A stretch of 64,000 nt of DNA from NCBI RefSeq assembly GCF_025420485.1, contig NZ_JAOEFD010000001.1:372001-436000 (forward strand), in the 5' to 3' direction. This DNA comes from Nesterenkonia marinintestina (GTDB taxonomy: Bacteria > Actinomycetota > Actinomycetes > Actinomycetales > Micrococcaceae). Shown here piece by piece: positions 17,894-26,174 of the stretch (within the stretch, counting starts at the first letter, position 1; each line of letters begins with the position of its first letter). The position numbers and the translations under genes are program-made. The notes under the pieces were generated by a model. It saw nothing but the letters and a program-made list of their open reading frames with translations, was not told the DNA's origin and ran no database searches.

Positions 17894-19033
17894 TCAGCGA
17901 CCCCCGGATGCGGCCAGGTGTCGGCCCAGGGACCCGAGGAACGCGCTCGTCTCCTCCTCCGTGCCCGCGGTGACCCGCAGGTGGCCTGCGATGCCGAGCT
18001 CGCGGACCAGCACCCCGTCGTCGAGGAGGTGCTGCCAGGCCGCGTGGGCGTCGGCGAGGCCGCCGAAGAGGACGAAGTTGGCGTCGGAGGGAACCGGTTG
18101 CAGACCCATCGCGGTCAGTTCGTCCACGATGCGGTCCCGCTGGGCCTTGATCCGCTCCACATTGGCCATCAGCGCCTCAGCGTGGTCCAGCGCCGCCTCG
18201 GCGGCGGCCTGGGTGATCGCCGAGAGGTGGTAGGGCAGCCGGACCAGCCGCAGGGCGTCGGTCACCTCCGGAGCGGCCGCCAGGTATCCGAGCCGCCCGC
18301 CGGCCAGCGCGAACGCCTTGCTCATGGTCCGAGAGACGATAAGTCGGGGACGGCCGTGCAGCAGCTCCAGCGCCGAGGGCGTCCCCGGCTGACGGAACTC
18401 GCCGTAGGCCTCATCGACCACCACCATGGTCTGCGAGTCGCCGGCGGCCTCATAGGCCGCTTCGACCACGTCGAGGCCCAGCGCGGTGCCGGTGGGGTTG
18501 TTCGGCGAGCACAGGATGACCACGTGCGGCCGGTGTCGGCGGATCTGGGCGACGACGTCGTCGGGCCTCTGGACGAAGTCCTCACCGCGGGTGCCGGCGA
18601 CGTAGCGGCTGTTCGTCCCGCGCGCGTAGAGCGGGTACATGGAATAGGTCGGCGGGAAGGCCATCACCGTTCGGCCGGGTCCCGCGAAGGCCTGCAGGAT
18701 GTGCTGCATGATCTCGTTGGAGCCGTTCGCCGCCCAGATCTGTTCGGCGGCGAGCCCATGGCCCAGGAAGTCCGCCAGCTTCTCCCGCAGCGCGGTGAAC
18801 TCGCGGTCCGGGTAGCGGTTCAGACCGCGGGCGGCGGCACGGACGCGGTCCGTGATGGCCTCGACGACCTCCTCCGGCATGCCGTAGGTCGTCTCATTGA
18901 CGTTGAGCATCGCGGCTACCGACAGCTGCGGCGCACCATAGGGCTCCTGGCCCCGCAGCTCGTCACGGATGGGCAGTGCGGCGAGCCTGTCGGCGGTGGA
19001 TGAGGGAGAGTCGGCGGTCTGCTCGGTGGTCAC
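17894..19033 (-). CDS. hisC: Histidinol-phosphate aminotransferase
   Basis: PLP-dependent fold-type I aminotransferase, 379 residues. The Schiff-base lysine is K239 (VSRTMSKAFALAGGRLGY), with LCSPNNPTG and VVVDEAYGEF also intact. The GTG at 19033 lies six bases behind TACGAT on the reverse strand and has no ribosome-binding site, so a leaderless start is likely; the longer in-frame version would add 34 arginine-rich residues. hisD, which often precedes hisC in actinobacteria, is absent, and a LysM gene is found there instead. Confidence 0.94.
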   Translation of the reverse strand: MTTEQTADSPSSTADRLAALPIRDELRGQEPYGAPQLSVAAMLNVNETTYGMPEEVVEAITDRVRAAARGLNRYPDREFTALREKLADFLGHGLAAEQIWAANGSNEIMQHILQAFAGPGRTVMAFPPTYSMYPLYARGTNSRYVAGTRGEDFVQRPDDVVAQIRRHRPHVVILCSPNNPTGTALGLDVVEAAYEAAGDSQTMVVVDEAYGEFRQPGTPSALELLHGRPRLIVSRTMSKAFALAGGRLGYLAAAPEVTDALRLVRLPYHLSAITQAAAEAALDHAEALMANVERIKAQRDRIVDELTAMGLQPVPSDANFVLFGGLADAHAAWQHLLDDGVLVRELGIAGHLRVTAGTEEETSAFLGSLGRHLAASGGR

Positions 19034-19039
19034 CGCACC

Positions 19040-19045
19040 ATCGTA
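19040..19045 (-). promoter_or_regulatory. -10 box for leaderless hisC
   Basis: TACGAT on the reverse strand ends six bases before the GTG start. No clear -35 box is seen. Confidence 0.55.
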
Positions 19046-19115
19046 GCGAGCGCGCCGGTCCTCCCGGGAATGCGTGCCCCACGGGGCCCGTACTCCAGGC
19101 CGTGACCGGGCACGA

Positions 19116-19463
19116 TCAGCGGGAGACGGGGACATGCAGCCGCTGGCCCGGCTGGAGCTCCGAGGACTCGAGCCCGTTGAGCTCGGCGATCTGGGCGATC
19201 AGCGTCTGGACGTCCTCGTCCGCATCCACACGGGAGGCGACGCTCCACAGCGTGTCTCCGTGGCCGACGTCGACCATCTCAGCCTCGACTCCGACCGGAG
19301 CCTCTTCGGAGGCCTGCACCTGGTTGGCCGCCGCACCGGCCAGCAGCCCGAGCGCGAGGATGCCGAGGACGACGGCGGCCAGGACCGGCACACCGATGAG
19401 CAGGAACCGCCCCCGACGGGTCAGGGTGATGCCGGTCGGGGCGGAGGTATATGTGTGACGCAT
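19116..19463 (-). CDS. LysM-domain membrane protein divergent from lexA (likely SOS cell-division suppressor)
   Basis: A 115-residue protein with one transmembrane helix (about 19-45) and a C-terminal extracytoplasmic LysM domain (about 63-112, VGHGDTLWSVASRVD, QPGQRLHVPV). A peptidoglycan-binding protein head-to-head with lexA is a recurrent arrangement: Bacillus yneA, Corynebacterium divS and mycobacterial Rv2719c occupy the same place and delay division after DNA damage. The shared intergenic region contains LexA boxes. The role is inferred from position and architecture. GAGAGGTG is a suitable ribosome-binding site. Confidence 0.8.
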   Translation of the reverse strand: MRHTYTSAPTGITLTRRGRFLLIGVPVLAAVVLGILALGLLAGAAANQVQASEEAPVGVEAEMVDVGHGDTLWSVASRVDADEDVQTLIAQIAELNGLESSELQPGQRLHVPVSR

Positions 19464-19505
19464 GGGGAAGCACCTCTCTCATGGGTCGGTGGACCGACCC
19501 GCTGT

Positions 19506-19521
19506 TCGAAGCTGTGTTCTA
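19506..19521. promoter_or_regulatory. LexA box 1 (LysM side)
   Basis: TCGAAGCTGTGTTCTA matches TCGAAC-N4-GTTCGA at 10 of 12 positions. It lies 43 bases before the LysM gene start. Confidence 0.75.
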
Positions 19522-19525
19522 GTTC

Positions 19526-19541
19526 TAGCACATGTGTTCGA
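19526..19541. promoter_or_regulatory. LexA box 2
   Basis: TAGCACATGTGTTCGA has a perfect right half-site and 4 of 6 in the left. It is centred 20 bases from box 1, so two dimers could bind on the same helix face. Confidence 0.6.
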
Positions 19542-19569
19542 GTCATATCCAGACACACGTTCGAATATG

Positions 19570-19599
19570 TTGGTCCGGAAGTCGAAACTCCCGTAGCCT
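19570..19599 (+). promoter_or_regulatory. lexA promoter
   Basis: TTGGTC (19570-19575) and TAGCCT (19594-19599) are separated by 18 bases. A LexA box lies just downstream, where a bound repressor would block initiation. Confidence 0.6.
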
Positions 19600-19610
19600 G
19601 AAGCCATCGT

Positions 19611-19626
19611 TCGAACCGATATTCGG
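19611..19626. promoter_or_regulatory. LexA box 3 (lexA autoregulation)
   Basis: TCGAACCGATATTCGG has a perfect left half and 4 of 6 in the right. It overlaps the expected start of the lexA transcript. Confidence 0.65.
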
Positions 19627-19769
19627 ATGACGTGTTCGACCACACCGTCCGCGGGGAGAGCCTCCTCGGCTCGGTCCCGCGTCCTGGTCAGAGTCCACCA
19701 GGCACCTCTGACACGTCCGGCGGCACGGCATCCGGTTCGGCTCACCAGCGTCCGACGAGAGGCACCGGC

Positions 19770-20519
19770 ATGAGGCCCACCGAGCAGCCCGAGAAGTCGT
19801 CCAAGCCGCTGACCGATCGTCAGCGCAGCATCGTGGACATCATCCAGAGGTCCCTGGCCGAGCGGAGCTACCCGCCGTCCATGCGTGAGATCGGCGACGC
19901 CTGCGGCCTGGCCTCACTGTCCTCGGTGACCCATCAGCTGGCCCGGCTGCAGGAGCTGGGCTACCTCCGCCGCGTCCCGGGCAGGCCGCGCGCCATGGAG
20001 GTGCTCCGGGACTCCGACGGGCGTCTGCTCACCGAGGAGCTCACCCAGGAGGCTGGGGACGGCTCGGAGACCTCCGCGGAGCGCCGCGGCGGTGGGGACG
20101 ACTCGATCGTCGACCTCGACGCCTACCGCGACGAGGCGGACTCCCGCCTCTCGGACATCCCCGTGGTCGGTCGGATCGCGGCCGGCGGACCCATCCTGGC
20201 CGAGCAGCACGTCGAGGACGTGATCCCGCTCCCCCGTCAGCTGACCGGCGAGGGGGAGCTATTCATGCTCCAGGTCCGCGGCGACTCGATGATCGAGGCC
20301 GGGATCTTCGAGGACGACTGGGTGGTGGTGCGACGCCAGCAGACCGCTGAGAACGGAGACATCGTCGCCGCGCTGCTCGAGGACGAGGCCACCGTGAAGA
20401 CTCTGCGTCGTCGGGACGGCCATCAGTGGCTGCTGCCGCAGAACCGCGCCTACGAGCCGATCCTCGGGGACGAGGCGCTCATCATGGGGCGCGTCGTCAC
20501 CGTGCTCCGCAGCCTGTGA
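19770..20519 (+). CDS. lexA: SOS repressor LexA
   Basis: A 249-residue repressor-protease. The N-terminal winged helix ([26 protein letters not shown]) binds the operators; the C-terminal S24 domain has the Ala138-Gly139 cleavage site (GRIAAGGPI) and the Ser173/Lys210 dyad ([18 protein letters not shown]). Activated RecA stimulates self-cleavage and opens the SOS regulon, which here includes recA-recX and probably the divergent LysM gene. The hinge (about 90-130) is long and acidic. ATG 19770 has GAGAGG ten bases upstream; the frame stays open for 46 more codons upstream, but those cross the operators. Confidence 0.96.
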   Translation: MRPTEQPEKSSKPLTDRQRSIVDIIQRSLAERSYPPSMREIGDACGLASLSSVTHQLARLQELGYLRRVPGRPRAMEVLRDSDGRLLTEELTQEAGDGSETSAERRGGGDDSIVDLDAYRDEADSRLSDIPVVGRIAAGGPILAEQHVEDVIPLPRQLTGEGELFMLQVRGDSMIEAGIFEDDWVVVRRQQTAENGDIVAALLEDEATVKTLRRRDGHQWLLPQNRAYEPILGDEALIMGRVVTVLRSL

Positions 20520-20534
20520 CCGACCGCGGCTGAA

Positions 20535-20550
20535 CGGCCGCTCAGCGGAC
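20535..20550. terminator. Possible terminator between lexA and the DinG-like gene
   Basis: A perfect 16-base palindrome, GCGGACGGCCGTCCGC, lies in the 48-base gap between convergent genes. Confidence 0.4.
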
Positions 20551-20567
20551 GGCCGTCCGCGGGACGC

Positions 20568-22592
20568 TCACTCAGAGGCGGCCAGGCGGCGCAGGGCACC
20601 CCGGACGACGTCGCCGTCGGTGGTCGGCCAGAAGTCCGGCATCGAGCGACGCAGGAACCCGCCGTACCGCGCCGTGGCCAGACGTGAGTCCAGTACGGCC
20701 AGCACCCCGCGATCCTCGGAGGTGCGGATCAGACGACCGGCCCCCTGTGCGAGCCGTGTGGCGGCATGGGTCGCCGAGACCTGCATGAATCCGTTGCCCC
20801 CGGAGCGGGAGACCTCCTGGGTGCGCGCGCTCATCAGCGGGTCGTCGGGACGGGGGAACGGTATCCGATCGATCGCCACCAGCCGACACGACCGGCCCGG
20901 GACGTCCACGCCCTGCCAGAGGCTCAGAGTGCCGAAGAGGCAGGTCTGCTCCTCCTCGGCGAAGCGACGCACCAGCGCCGACATGGTCCCTTCGCCCTGA
21001 CAGAGGATGGGGACGTCCAGCCGCTCCCGCAGCTGCTCCGCCGCCTCCTCGGCCGCCCGGCGGGAGGAGAACAGGGCCAACGTCGCTCCTCCGGAGGCCT
21101 CGATCAGCTCGGCCAGCTCGTCGCGCTGCCGGTCTGCGCTCCTCGGCGACGGCGCCGGCAGATGGGAGGCGACGTAGAGCATGCCCTGGGACGGATAGTC
21201 GAAGGGACTGCCGACGTCGACTCCGTCCCACTGGGGCGCACGGTCTCCCACTAGCCCGACGGAGCCGGCCACCGGGTCGAAGCTGTCGCCGACGGTCAGG
21301 GTCGCCGAGGTCAGCACCACCGTCCGGTCGCCGAAGAGCCTCTCGCGCAGCCGTCCCGCCACCGTGGTCGGAGCGACGTACAGGGTCGGCGGCTCCTCCG
21401 TGTCCGCCTCGCGATATCCCACTCCGGGGGTGAACCCGCCGGGACGGGTCAGCCAGATGACGTCGGCGGTCTCGTCGACGGCGAGCATCCGTTCGGCGGT
21501 GTCGTGGACGGCCTGCACGCGGGAGCGGGCGGTGGTCCGCCCGGAGTCGGCCTCCCCGTCGGCGGACTGGCGGGTGTCGGAGAGCAGGGTCCGCGCGGCG
21601 TTCCTGGTCAGCTCCAGGGCCTGTCGCTGCTGCGCGTCCGGGCCGCGGACCAGCAGTCCGGAGTCCCGCCCGTGGAAGGCGGCGTCCACGGCGGTCGCAC
21701 CGGAGACGAGGTCCTCCGGCTGGGCGTCGGTGTGGCGTCGGATCGACGATGCCGCGGCCCGGATGCTCTGGGCCGAGAGCTGCTCGGTCACCGCTGAGGT
21801 CACCCGGTCGGCGAGCTCGTGGGCTTCGTCGACGATGACCGCGTCATGCTCCGGCAGCACCTGCAGACCCTCGAAGGCGTCGATGGCCAGCATGGCGTGG
21901 TTGGTGACGACGACGTCGGCGTCCTGGGCACGCTCCCTCGCCAGCTCGGAGAAGCACTCGGCGGCCATCGGGCACCGCCGCGGCCCCACGCAGTCCACCG
22001 CGCTCACCGACACCTGACGCCACGCCCGGTCCGAGACGCCCTCGACCAGGTCGTCCCGGTCGCCGGTCTCGGTCTCCTCCGCCCACTCGCGCAGACGGGC
22101 GACCTCACGCCCCAGCGCGGTCCCCGGCCCTGCGGGCGCCGCCGAGTCCCCGGACTCGGAGGCGAGCGCGAACAGCGTCCGGCCGTCGTCCTCCTCGGGG
22201 AACCCTCCGTCGAGCTTGTGGCGGCACAGATAGTTGGCACGCCCCTTGACCAGTGCGACCTCCACGTCTCGGTCGAGCTCCTCATCGATGCTCTCCAGCA
22301 GGCGCGGCAGATCACGTCCCATGATCTGGGCCTGCAGGGCCAGCGTCGCCGTCGAGATGAGCACGGGGCGGTCGGCGTCGAGGGCGTGGACGACGGCCGG
22401 AACGAGGTAGGCCAGGGACTTCCCGGTGCCCGTGCCGGCCTGGACCAGCAGGTGTCGTCTTCGGCGCAGTGCGGAGGCGACGCGTCCGGCCATCTCCTGC
22501 TGACCCTCACGTCGGACTCCGCCCATAGCCCGGACGGCGTGGTCGAGCAGGCGGACGGACTCGAGATGGCCCGTCGAGGCTGTCGTGGTCAC
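20568..22592 (-). CDS. DinG/XPD-like ATP-dependent DNA helicase
   Basis: A 674-residue superfamily 2 helicase. Walker A is QAGTGTGKS (51-59) and the DEAH box is VIVDEAHELADRV. Cysteines in NYLCRH and VDCVGPRRCPMAAEC are spaced like the 4Fe-4S cluster of XPD/DinG helicases, and the late motif VAIDRIPFPRPDDP together with ATRLAQGAGRLIR is typical. It acts 5'-3' on R-loops and stalled forks in the E. coli model. The GTG start is followed by TTT AST-type Thr codons; hflX ends 12 bases upstream, so they are probably cotranscribed. Confidence 0.88.
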   Translation of the reverse strand: MTTTASTGHLESVRLLDHAVRAMGGVRREGQQEMAGRVASALRRRRHLLVQAGTGTGKSLAYLVPAVVHALDADRPVLISTATLALQAQIMGRDLPRLLESIDEELDRDVEVALVKGRANYLCRHKLDGGFPEEDDGRTLFALASESGDSAAPAGPGTALGREVARLREWAEETETGDRDDLVEGVSDRAWRQVSVSAVDCVGPRRCPMAAECFSELARERAQDADVVVTNHAMLAIDAFEGLQVLPEHDAVIVDEAHELADRVTSAVTEQLSAQSIRAAASSIRRHTDAQPEDLVSGATAVDAAFHGRDSGLLVRGPDAQQRQALELTRNAARTLLSDTRQSADGEADSGRTTARSRVQAVHDTAERMLAVDETADVIWLTRPGGFTPGVGYREADTEEPPTLYVAPTTVAGRLRERLFGDRTVVLTSATLTVGDSFDPVAGSVGLVGDRAPQWDGVDVGSPFDYPSQGMLYVASHLPAPSPRSADRQRDELAELIEASGGATLALFSSRRAAEEAAEQLRERLDVPILCQGEGTMSALVRRFAEEEQTCLFGTLSLWQGVDVPGRSCRLVAIDRIPFPRPDDPLMSARTQEVSRSGGNGFMQVSATHAATRLAQGAGRLIRTSEDRGVLAVLDSRLATARYGGFLRRSMPDFWPTTDGDVVRGALRRLAASE

Positions 22593-22604
22593 CGGGTCGT
22601 CACC

Positions 22605-24206
22605 TCACCGACGGTCCTGGTCGGCCGACGGCTCCACCCGGTGCCGTTCGAGCTCTGCGGCCAGTTCGGGACGCACCCGCACACTCATGCGCGTCCCTTC
22701 GGGCAGGTACTCGGAGGTCAGGATCTCCGCGTCCTCCCCGTGCAGGCGGGAGACGACGTCCCCTTCCGCGTAGGGCACCAGCAGCTCCATATCGATGTTC
22801 GGCCGGGGGATGGAGCTGCTGATCAGCTGGCGCAGCTCGTCGATCCCCTCCCCGGTTCGGGCCGAGACCAGCACGGTGTGCGGTTCGCGGCGACGGATCC
22901 GCTCGATCACATGGTCTTCGGCCGCATCCGCCTTGTTCAGGACGATGATCTCGTCGACCAGGTGGGAGTCCACCTCGGTCAGCACCTCACGGACCGCCCG
23001 GATCTGCGCCTCCGGTTCGGGGTGCGAGGCGTCGACCACGTGGAGGATCAGGTCCGACTCGGCGACCTCCTCCAAGGTGGAGCGGAAGGCCTCGACCAGC
23101 TGGGTGGGGAGCTGTCGGACGAATCCGACGGTGTCGGAGAGGGTGTACCCGATGCCGTCGGGAGTGGAGGCTCTGCGCACCGTCGGGTCCAGCGTGGCGA
23201 ACAGGGCGTTCTCCACCAGGACGCCGGCGTCGGTGAGTCGGTTCAGCAGCGAGGACTTGCCGGCGTTGGTGTAGCCGGCGATGGCCACCGACGGTACGGC
23301 GCGGCGGCGGCGGTTGGCACGTTTGGCCTCCCGGGCCGGCTTCATCGCGGCGATGTCCCGGCGCAGCTTGGCCATCCGCTTGTGGATGCGACGACGGTCG
23401 AGTTCGATCTGCGTCTCACCGGGACCGCGGGAACCGATGCCGCCGCCGGAGGCGCCCACCTGACCGCCGGCCTGGCGGGAGAGCGATCCGCCCCAGCCGC
23501 GGAGACGCGGGAGCATGTACTCCATCTGGGCCAGCTCCACCTGGGCCTTGCCCTCGCGCGACTTCGCGTGCTGGGCGAAGATGTCGAGGATCAGACCGGT
23601 CCGATCGATCACCTTGACCTTGACGATGTCCTCCAGGGCACGTCGCTGCGAGGGGGCCAGTTCGGAGTCGACGACCACGGTGTCGGCGCCGAGCTCCGCG
23701 ACCGCCTGTCGCATCTCTTCGGCCTTGCCGGAGCCGAAGTAGGTGCCCGGGTCCGGAAGGCTGCGCTTCTGGATGAATCCGTCGAGCACGGTGGAGCCGG
23801 CGGTCTCCGCCAGGGCCGAGAGCTCCCGCAGGGAGTGCTCGGCCTCCTCCGCCGGTCCGGACGTCCAGAGGCCGGCGAGCACGACCCGCTCCAGGCGGAT
23901 CCTGCGGTACTCGACCTCGGTGACGTCCTCGAGCTCGGTGGACAGCCCCTCGACACGACGCAGCGAACGCCGCTCGAACAGGTCGAGCTGGTCGCCGTCG
24001 ACCGCCGAATGGGCGCCGTCCTCCTGCAGCTCACGGGCCTGGGCGTCGAGGGGGTTCAGCCGGTCCGGTCCGTCGCTCACGAAGGGCGAGGCCTCATCCG
24101 CTGCGAGGATCCGGGCGATCGCCGCGTCGACCGCCTCGTCGCGCCCGGCGCCCGCTCCGCCGCTCGACGGGTCGGGATGGTCTGGGGTGTGCTGGTTCTT
24201 CGTCAT
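22605..24206 (-). CDS. hflX: GTPase HflX
   Basis: A 533-residue ribosome-associated GTPase that splits stalled or hibernating ribosomes. The N-terminal HflX domain contains DPGTYFGSGKAEEM and the glycine-rich GGGIGSRGPGETQIE linker. G1 is GYTNAGKSS (about 308), G3 DTVGFVRQLP and G4 LNKAD. The first ~90 residues are an acidic extension beyond the E. coli length. A TAGGAT on the reverse strand (24299-24294) is a possible -10. Location next to dapF and miaA-miaB is standard in actinobacteria. Confidence 0.93.
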   Translation of the reverse strand: MTKNQHTPDHPDPSSGGAGAGRDEAVDAAIARILAADEASPFVSDGPDRLNPLDAQARELQEDGAHSAVDGDQLDLFERRSLRRVEGLSTELEDVTEVEYRRIRLERVVLAGLWTSGPAEEAEHSLRELSALAETAGSTVLDGFIQKRSLPDPGTYFGSGKAEEMRQAVAELGADTVVVDSELAPSQRRALEDIVKVKVIDRTGLILDIFAQHAKSREGKAQVELAQMEYMLPRLRGWGGSLSRQAGGQVGASGGGIGSRGPGETQIELDRRRIHKRMAKLRRDIAAMKPAREAKRANRRRRAVPSVAIAGYTNAGKSSLLNRLTDAGVLVENALFATLDPTVRRASTPDGIGYTLSDTVGFVRQLPTQLVEAFRSTLEEVAESDLILHVVDASHPEPEAQIRAVREVLTEVDSHLVDEIIVLNKADAAEDHVIERIRRREPHTVLVSARTGEGIDELRQLISSSIPRPNIDMELLVPYAEGDVVSRLHGEDAEILTSEYLPEGTRMSVRVRPELAAELERHRVEPSADQDRR

Positions 24207-24498
24207 GATCTCCTCGAGGGGACCTCGGTCGCATCCGCCGGGTCCCCGGTGTCGGGCGGCCCGCCCGACGGCCCCTCACCGGGGCGTCCTCCCATCCTAC
24301 GACTCGGCACCGACACCCTCACGGCAGGAGGGGGTCGCTGTGGAGAGGTGGTGCTGGGTGCTCTGAGAGGCTGCCGGTGACCTCGCCGACGTCGACGGGC
24401 GATGGTCGGGCGCCGCGGGCCACGACCGCATGGACGGGCGCGTGGGGGCGCAGAACGGTTCAGATCCGGTACAGCCGCATGGGCGCCATCATAGCCGA

Positions 24499-24504
24499 TA
24501 CGAT
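24499..24504 (+). promoter_or_regulatory. -10 box for a leaderless methyltransferase gene
   Basis: TACGAT (with GA just upstream, GATACGAT) ends seven bases before GTG 24512, and there is no ribosome-binding site. The remaining 24207-24498 gap shows no gene; apart from the hflX -10 candidate nothing stands out. Confidence 0.55.
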
Positions 24505-24511
24505 GCTCTGC

Positions 24512-25135
24512 GTGAGCTCCGAGCACTACTTCACCTCCGCCCCCGGGTCGCCGATGCGCCGCCGCGAGGTCGACGTCGTCCTGGACGACCGTCGCACCTC
24601 GGTCGTCACCGCCAACGGGATCTTCTCGCCCGACGGGATCGACCGGGGCACCGAGGTGCTCCTGCGCCGCTCCCCCGACCCTGCGTCGTCCGGCCATCTG
24701 CTCGACATCGGCTGCGGGTGGGGACCCGTGGCCCTGACGATGGCGGTGCGATCCCCCGCGGCGACGGTCTGGGCCGTGGACGTCAACGAGCGCGCACGGC
24801 TGCTGTGCCGGGAGAACGCCGACCGGCTGGGGCTCGAGAACCTCGAGGTCATGTCCCCGGAGGAGGTGCCCTCCGGCGTCCGGTTCGACACGATCTGGTC
24901 CAACCCTCCGATCCGGGTGGGCAAGCAGGTCCTCCATGAGCTCCTGCAGCTGTGGCTGCCTCGGCTCGCCGAGGACTCCGAGGCGTGGCTGGTGGTGGCG
25001 AAGAACCTCGGGGCAGATTCGCTGCTGACCTGGATCCGCTCCATGCTCGCCGCCGTCGGCGAGGACTTCACCGTCGACCGTCCCGACACCGAGAAGGGCT
25101 TCCGGCTGCTGCGCGTGGCACGGCATCCCTCCTGA
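24512..25135 (+). CDS. RsmC/RsmD-like rRNA guanine-N2 methyltransferase, single domain
   Basis: A 207-residue class I SAM methyltransferase. Motif I is LLDIGCGWGPVALTMA, the catalytic NPPI motif is SNPPIRVGK, and the start SSEHYFTSAPGSP is typical of the actinobacterial one-domain RsmC-like group (E. coli RsmC has two such domains and methylates G1207 of 16S rRNA). Start GTG 24512 gives the family N-terminus and fits a leaderless transcript; an ATG at 24479 would add eleven residues and lies on the promoter. It stands alone on the forward strand between hflX and dapF. Confidence 0.82.
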   Translation: MSSEHYFTSAPGSPMRRREVDVVLDDRRTSVVTANGIFSPDGIDRGTEVLLRRSPDPASSGHLLDIGCGWGPVALTMAVRSPAATVWAVDVNERARLLCRENADRLGLENLEVMSPEEVPSGVRFDTIWSNPPIRVGKQVLHELLQLWLPRLAEDSEAWLVVAKNLGADSLLTWIRSMLAAVGEDFTVDRPDTEKGFRLLRVARHPS

Positions 25136-25144
25136 GCCGGTCCC

Positions 25145-26119
25145 TCAGGACAGGGTCATCCGCGCGACGATCTCCGCCGGACCGGAGAGCTCCACGTCCT
25201 CCGCCCCGTCGTCGCGGGAGGAGAACCTCACCCGCACCACGCCGCCGAGGACGCTGACGTCCCAGGTGTCGACCCCGTCGCCGGAGGCCCACACGCGCAC
25301 CGCCGCGGCCGCCGCGCAGGCGCCGGTGCCGCAGGACATCGTCTCGCCGACTCCGCGCTCGTGCACACGCATGCGCACCGCACCGACGCCCCGGTCGACC
25401 AGGGGTTCCGCGGGGACGACGAACTCGACGTTCGTCCCCCGGCGCGGAACGGGCTCCACACCCGGTGCTGTGGTCAGGTCGAGCTGTTCGAGGGCGTCGT
25501 CGTCGGGCAGGGCCACCACTGTGTGCGGGTTCCCCATGGAGATGGAAAGCGCCGGACGCGGGTCGGCGAGGCCGGCGGACATGACCAGTGCGTCGGACGC
25601 TTCGGCCCGAGCCAGCTCGGGATCGATGAACGACCAGATCCCCATGCCGACGGAGTATCCTTCGGGCACCCGCCGCATGGTGCGGACCCCTGCGCGGGTG
25701 AGGATGACCAGCTCCTGCCCCTGGTCGAGTTCGACCAGGGAGTCGCTGACCAGCAGGTGGGCGAAGGCGCGGACGCCGTTGCCGCACATCTCGGCCTCCG
25801 ATCCGTCGCCGTTGCGGTAGTCCATGAACCACACCGTCGGCGCCTCCGTCTGCGGGGTGCCCTCCTGGGCCGCGGAGATCTCCTCCCGGTGCTGCTCGAG
25901 GAGCCGGCGCCCGTCGGGATCGTGGGCGGCGGGCACCGCTCGGATCAGACCGTCCCCGCCGATGCCCAGGCGCCGGTCGCACAGCGCGGCCACATGGTCC
26001 GGTCGCAGATCGTGGTCGCCGGCCGGGTCGACGAGCATGACGAAGTCGTTGCCGGTCGCGTGGGCCTTGACGACCTCGAGACCGGTGAGCTCGTCCAGTG
26101 CGGCCAGGTGGTGGGCCAC
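25145..26119 (-). CDS. dapF: Diaminopimelate epimerase
   Basis: A 324-residue PLP-independent epimerase converting LL- to meso-diaminopimelate for peptidoglycan and lysine. The two catalytic cysteines are in EMCGNGVRAFAH and SCGTGACAAAAA. Substrate-binding HATGNDFVML, GNPHTVV and RRGTNVEFV are intact. It is slightly longer than usual because of an insertion around residues 65-95. It lies 55 bases behind miaA in the same direction. dapA and dapB are also in this window but in separate units. Confidence 0.95.
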   Translation of the reverse strand: MAHHLAALDELTGLEVVKAHATGNDFVMLVDPAGDHDLRPDHVAALCDRRLGIGGDGLIRAVPAAHDPDGRRLLEQHREEISAAQEGTPQTEAPTVWFMDYRNGDGSEAEMCGNGVRAFAHLLVSDSLVELDQGQELVILTRAGVRTMRRVPEGYSVGMGIWSFIDPELARAEASDALVMSAGLADPRPALSISMGNPHTVVALPDDDALEQLDLTTAPGVEPVPRRGTNVEFVVPAEPLVDRGVGAVRMRVHERGVGETMSCGTGACAAAAAVRVWASGDGVDTWDVSVLGGVVRVRFSSRDDGAEDVELSGPAEIVARMTLS

Positions 26120-26174
26120 GGGTCCTCCTCAGTGGTGGGGGTGCGTCGTCATGGGCTCATGCGACGGATCGGCG

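Noticed and set aside
19068-19095. Second sigma-R promoter on the forward strand near hisC
   Set aside because: GGGAAT is followed after 18 bases by GTA rather than GTT, and no forward gene follows within a useful distance.
21819-24380. Forward open frame of 853 codons
   Set aside because: It runs opposite the helicase and hflX, crosses both, and its composition (His, Gly, Arg, Val) is that of an antisense frame.
24207-24498. Possible small gene or riboswitch in the gap between hflX and the methyltransferase gene
   Set aside because: No ORF with a ribosome-binding site and no recognisable conserved RNA structure was seen; only a -10 candidate for hflX.
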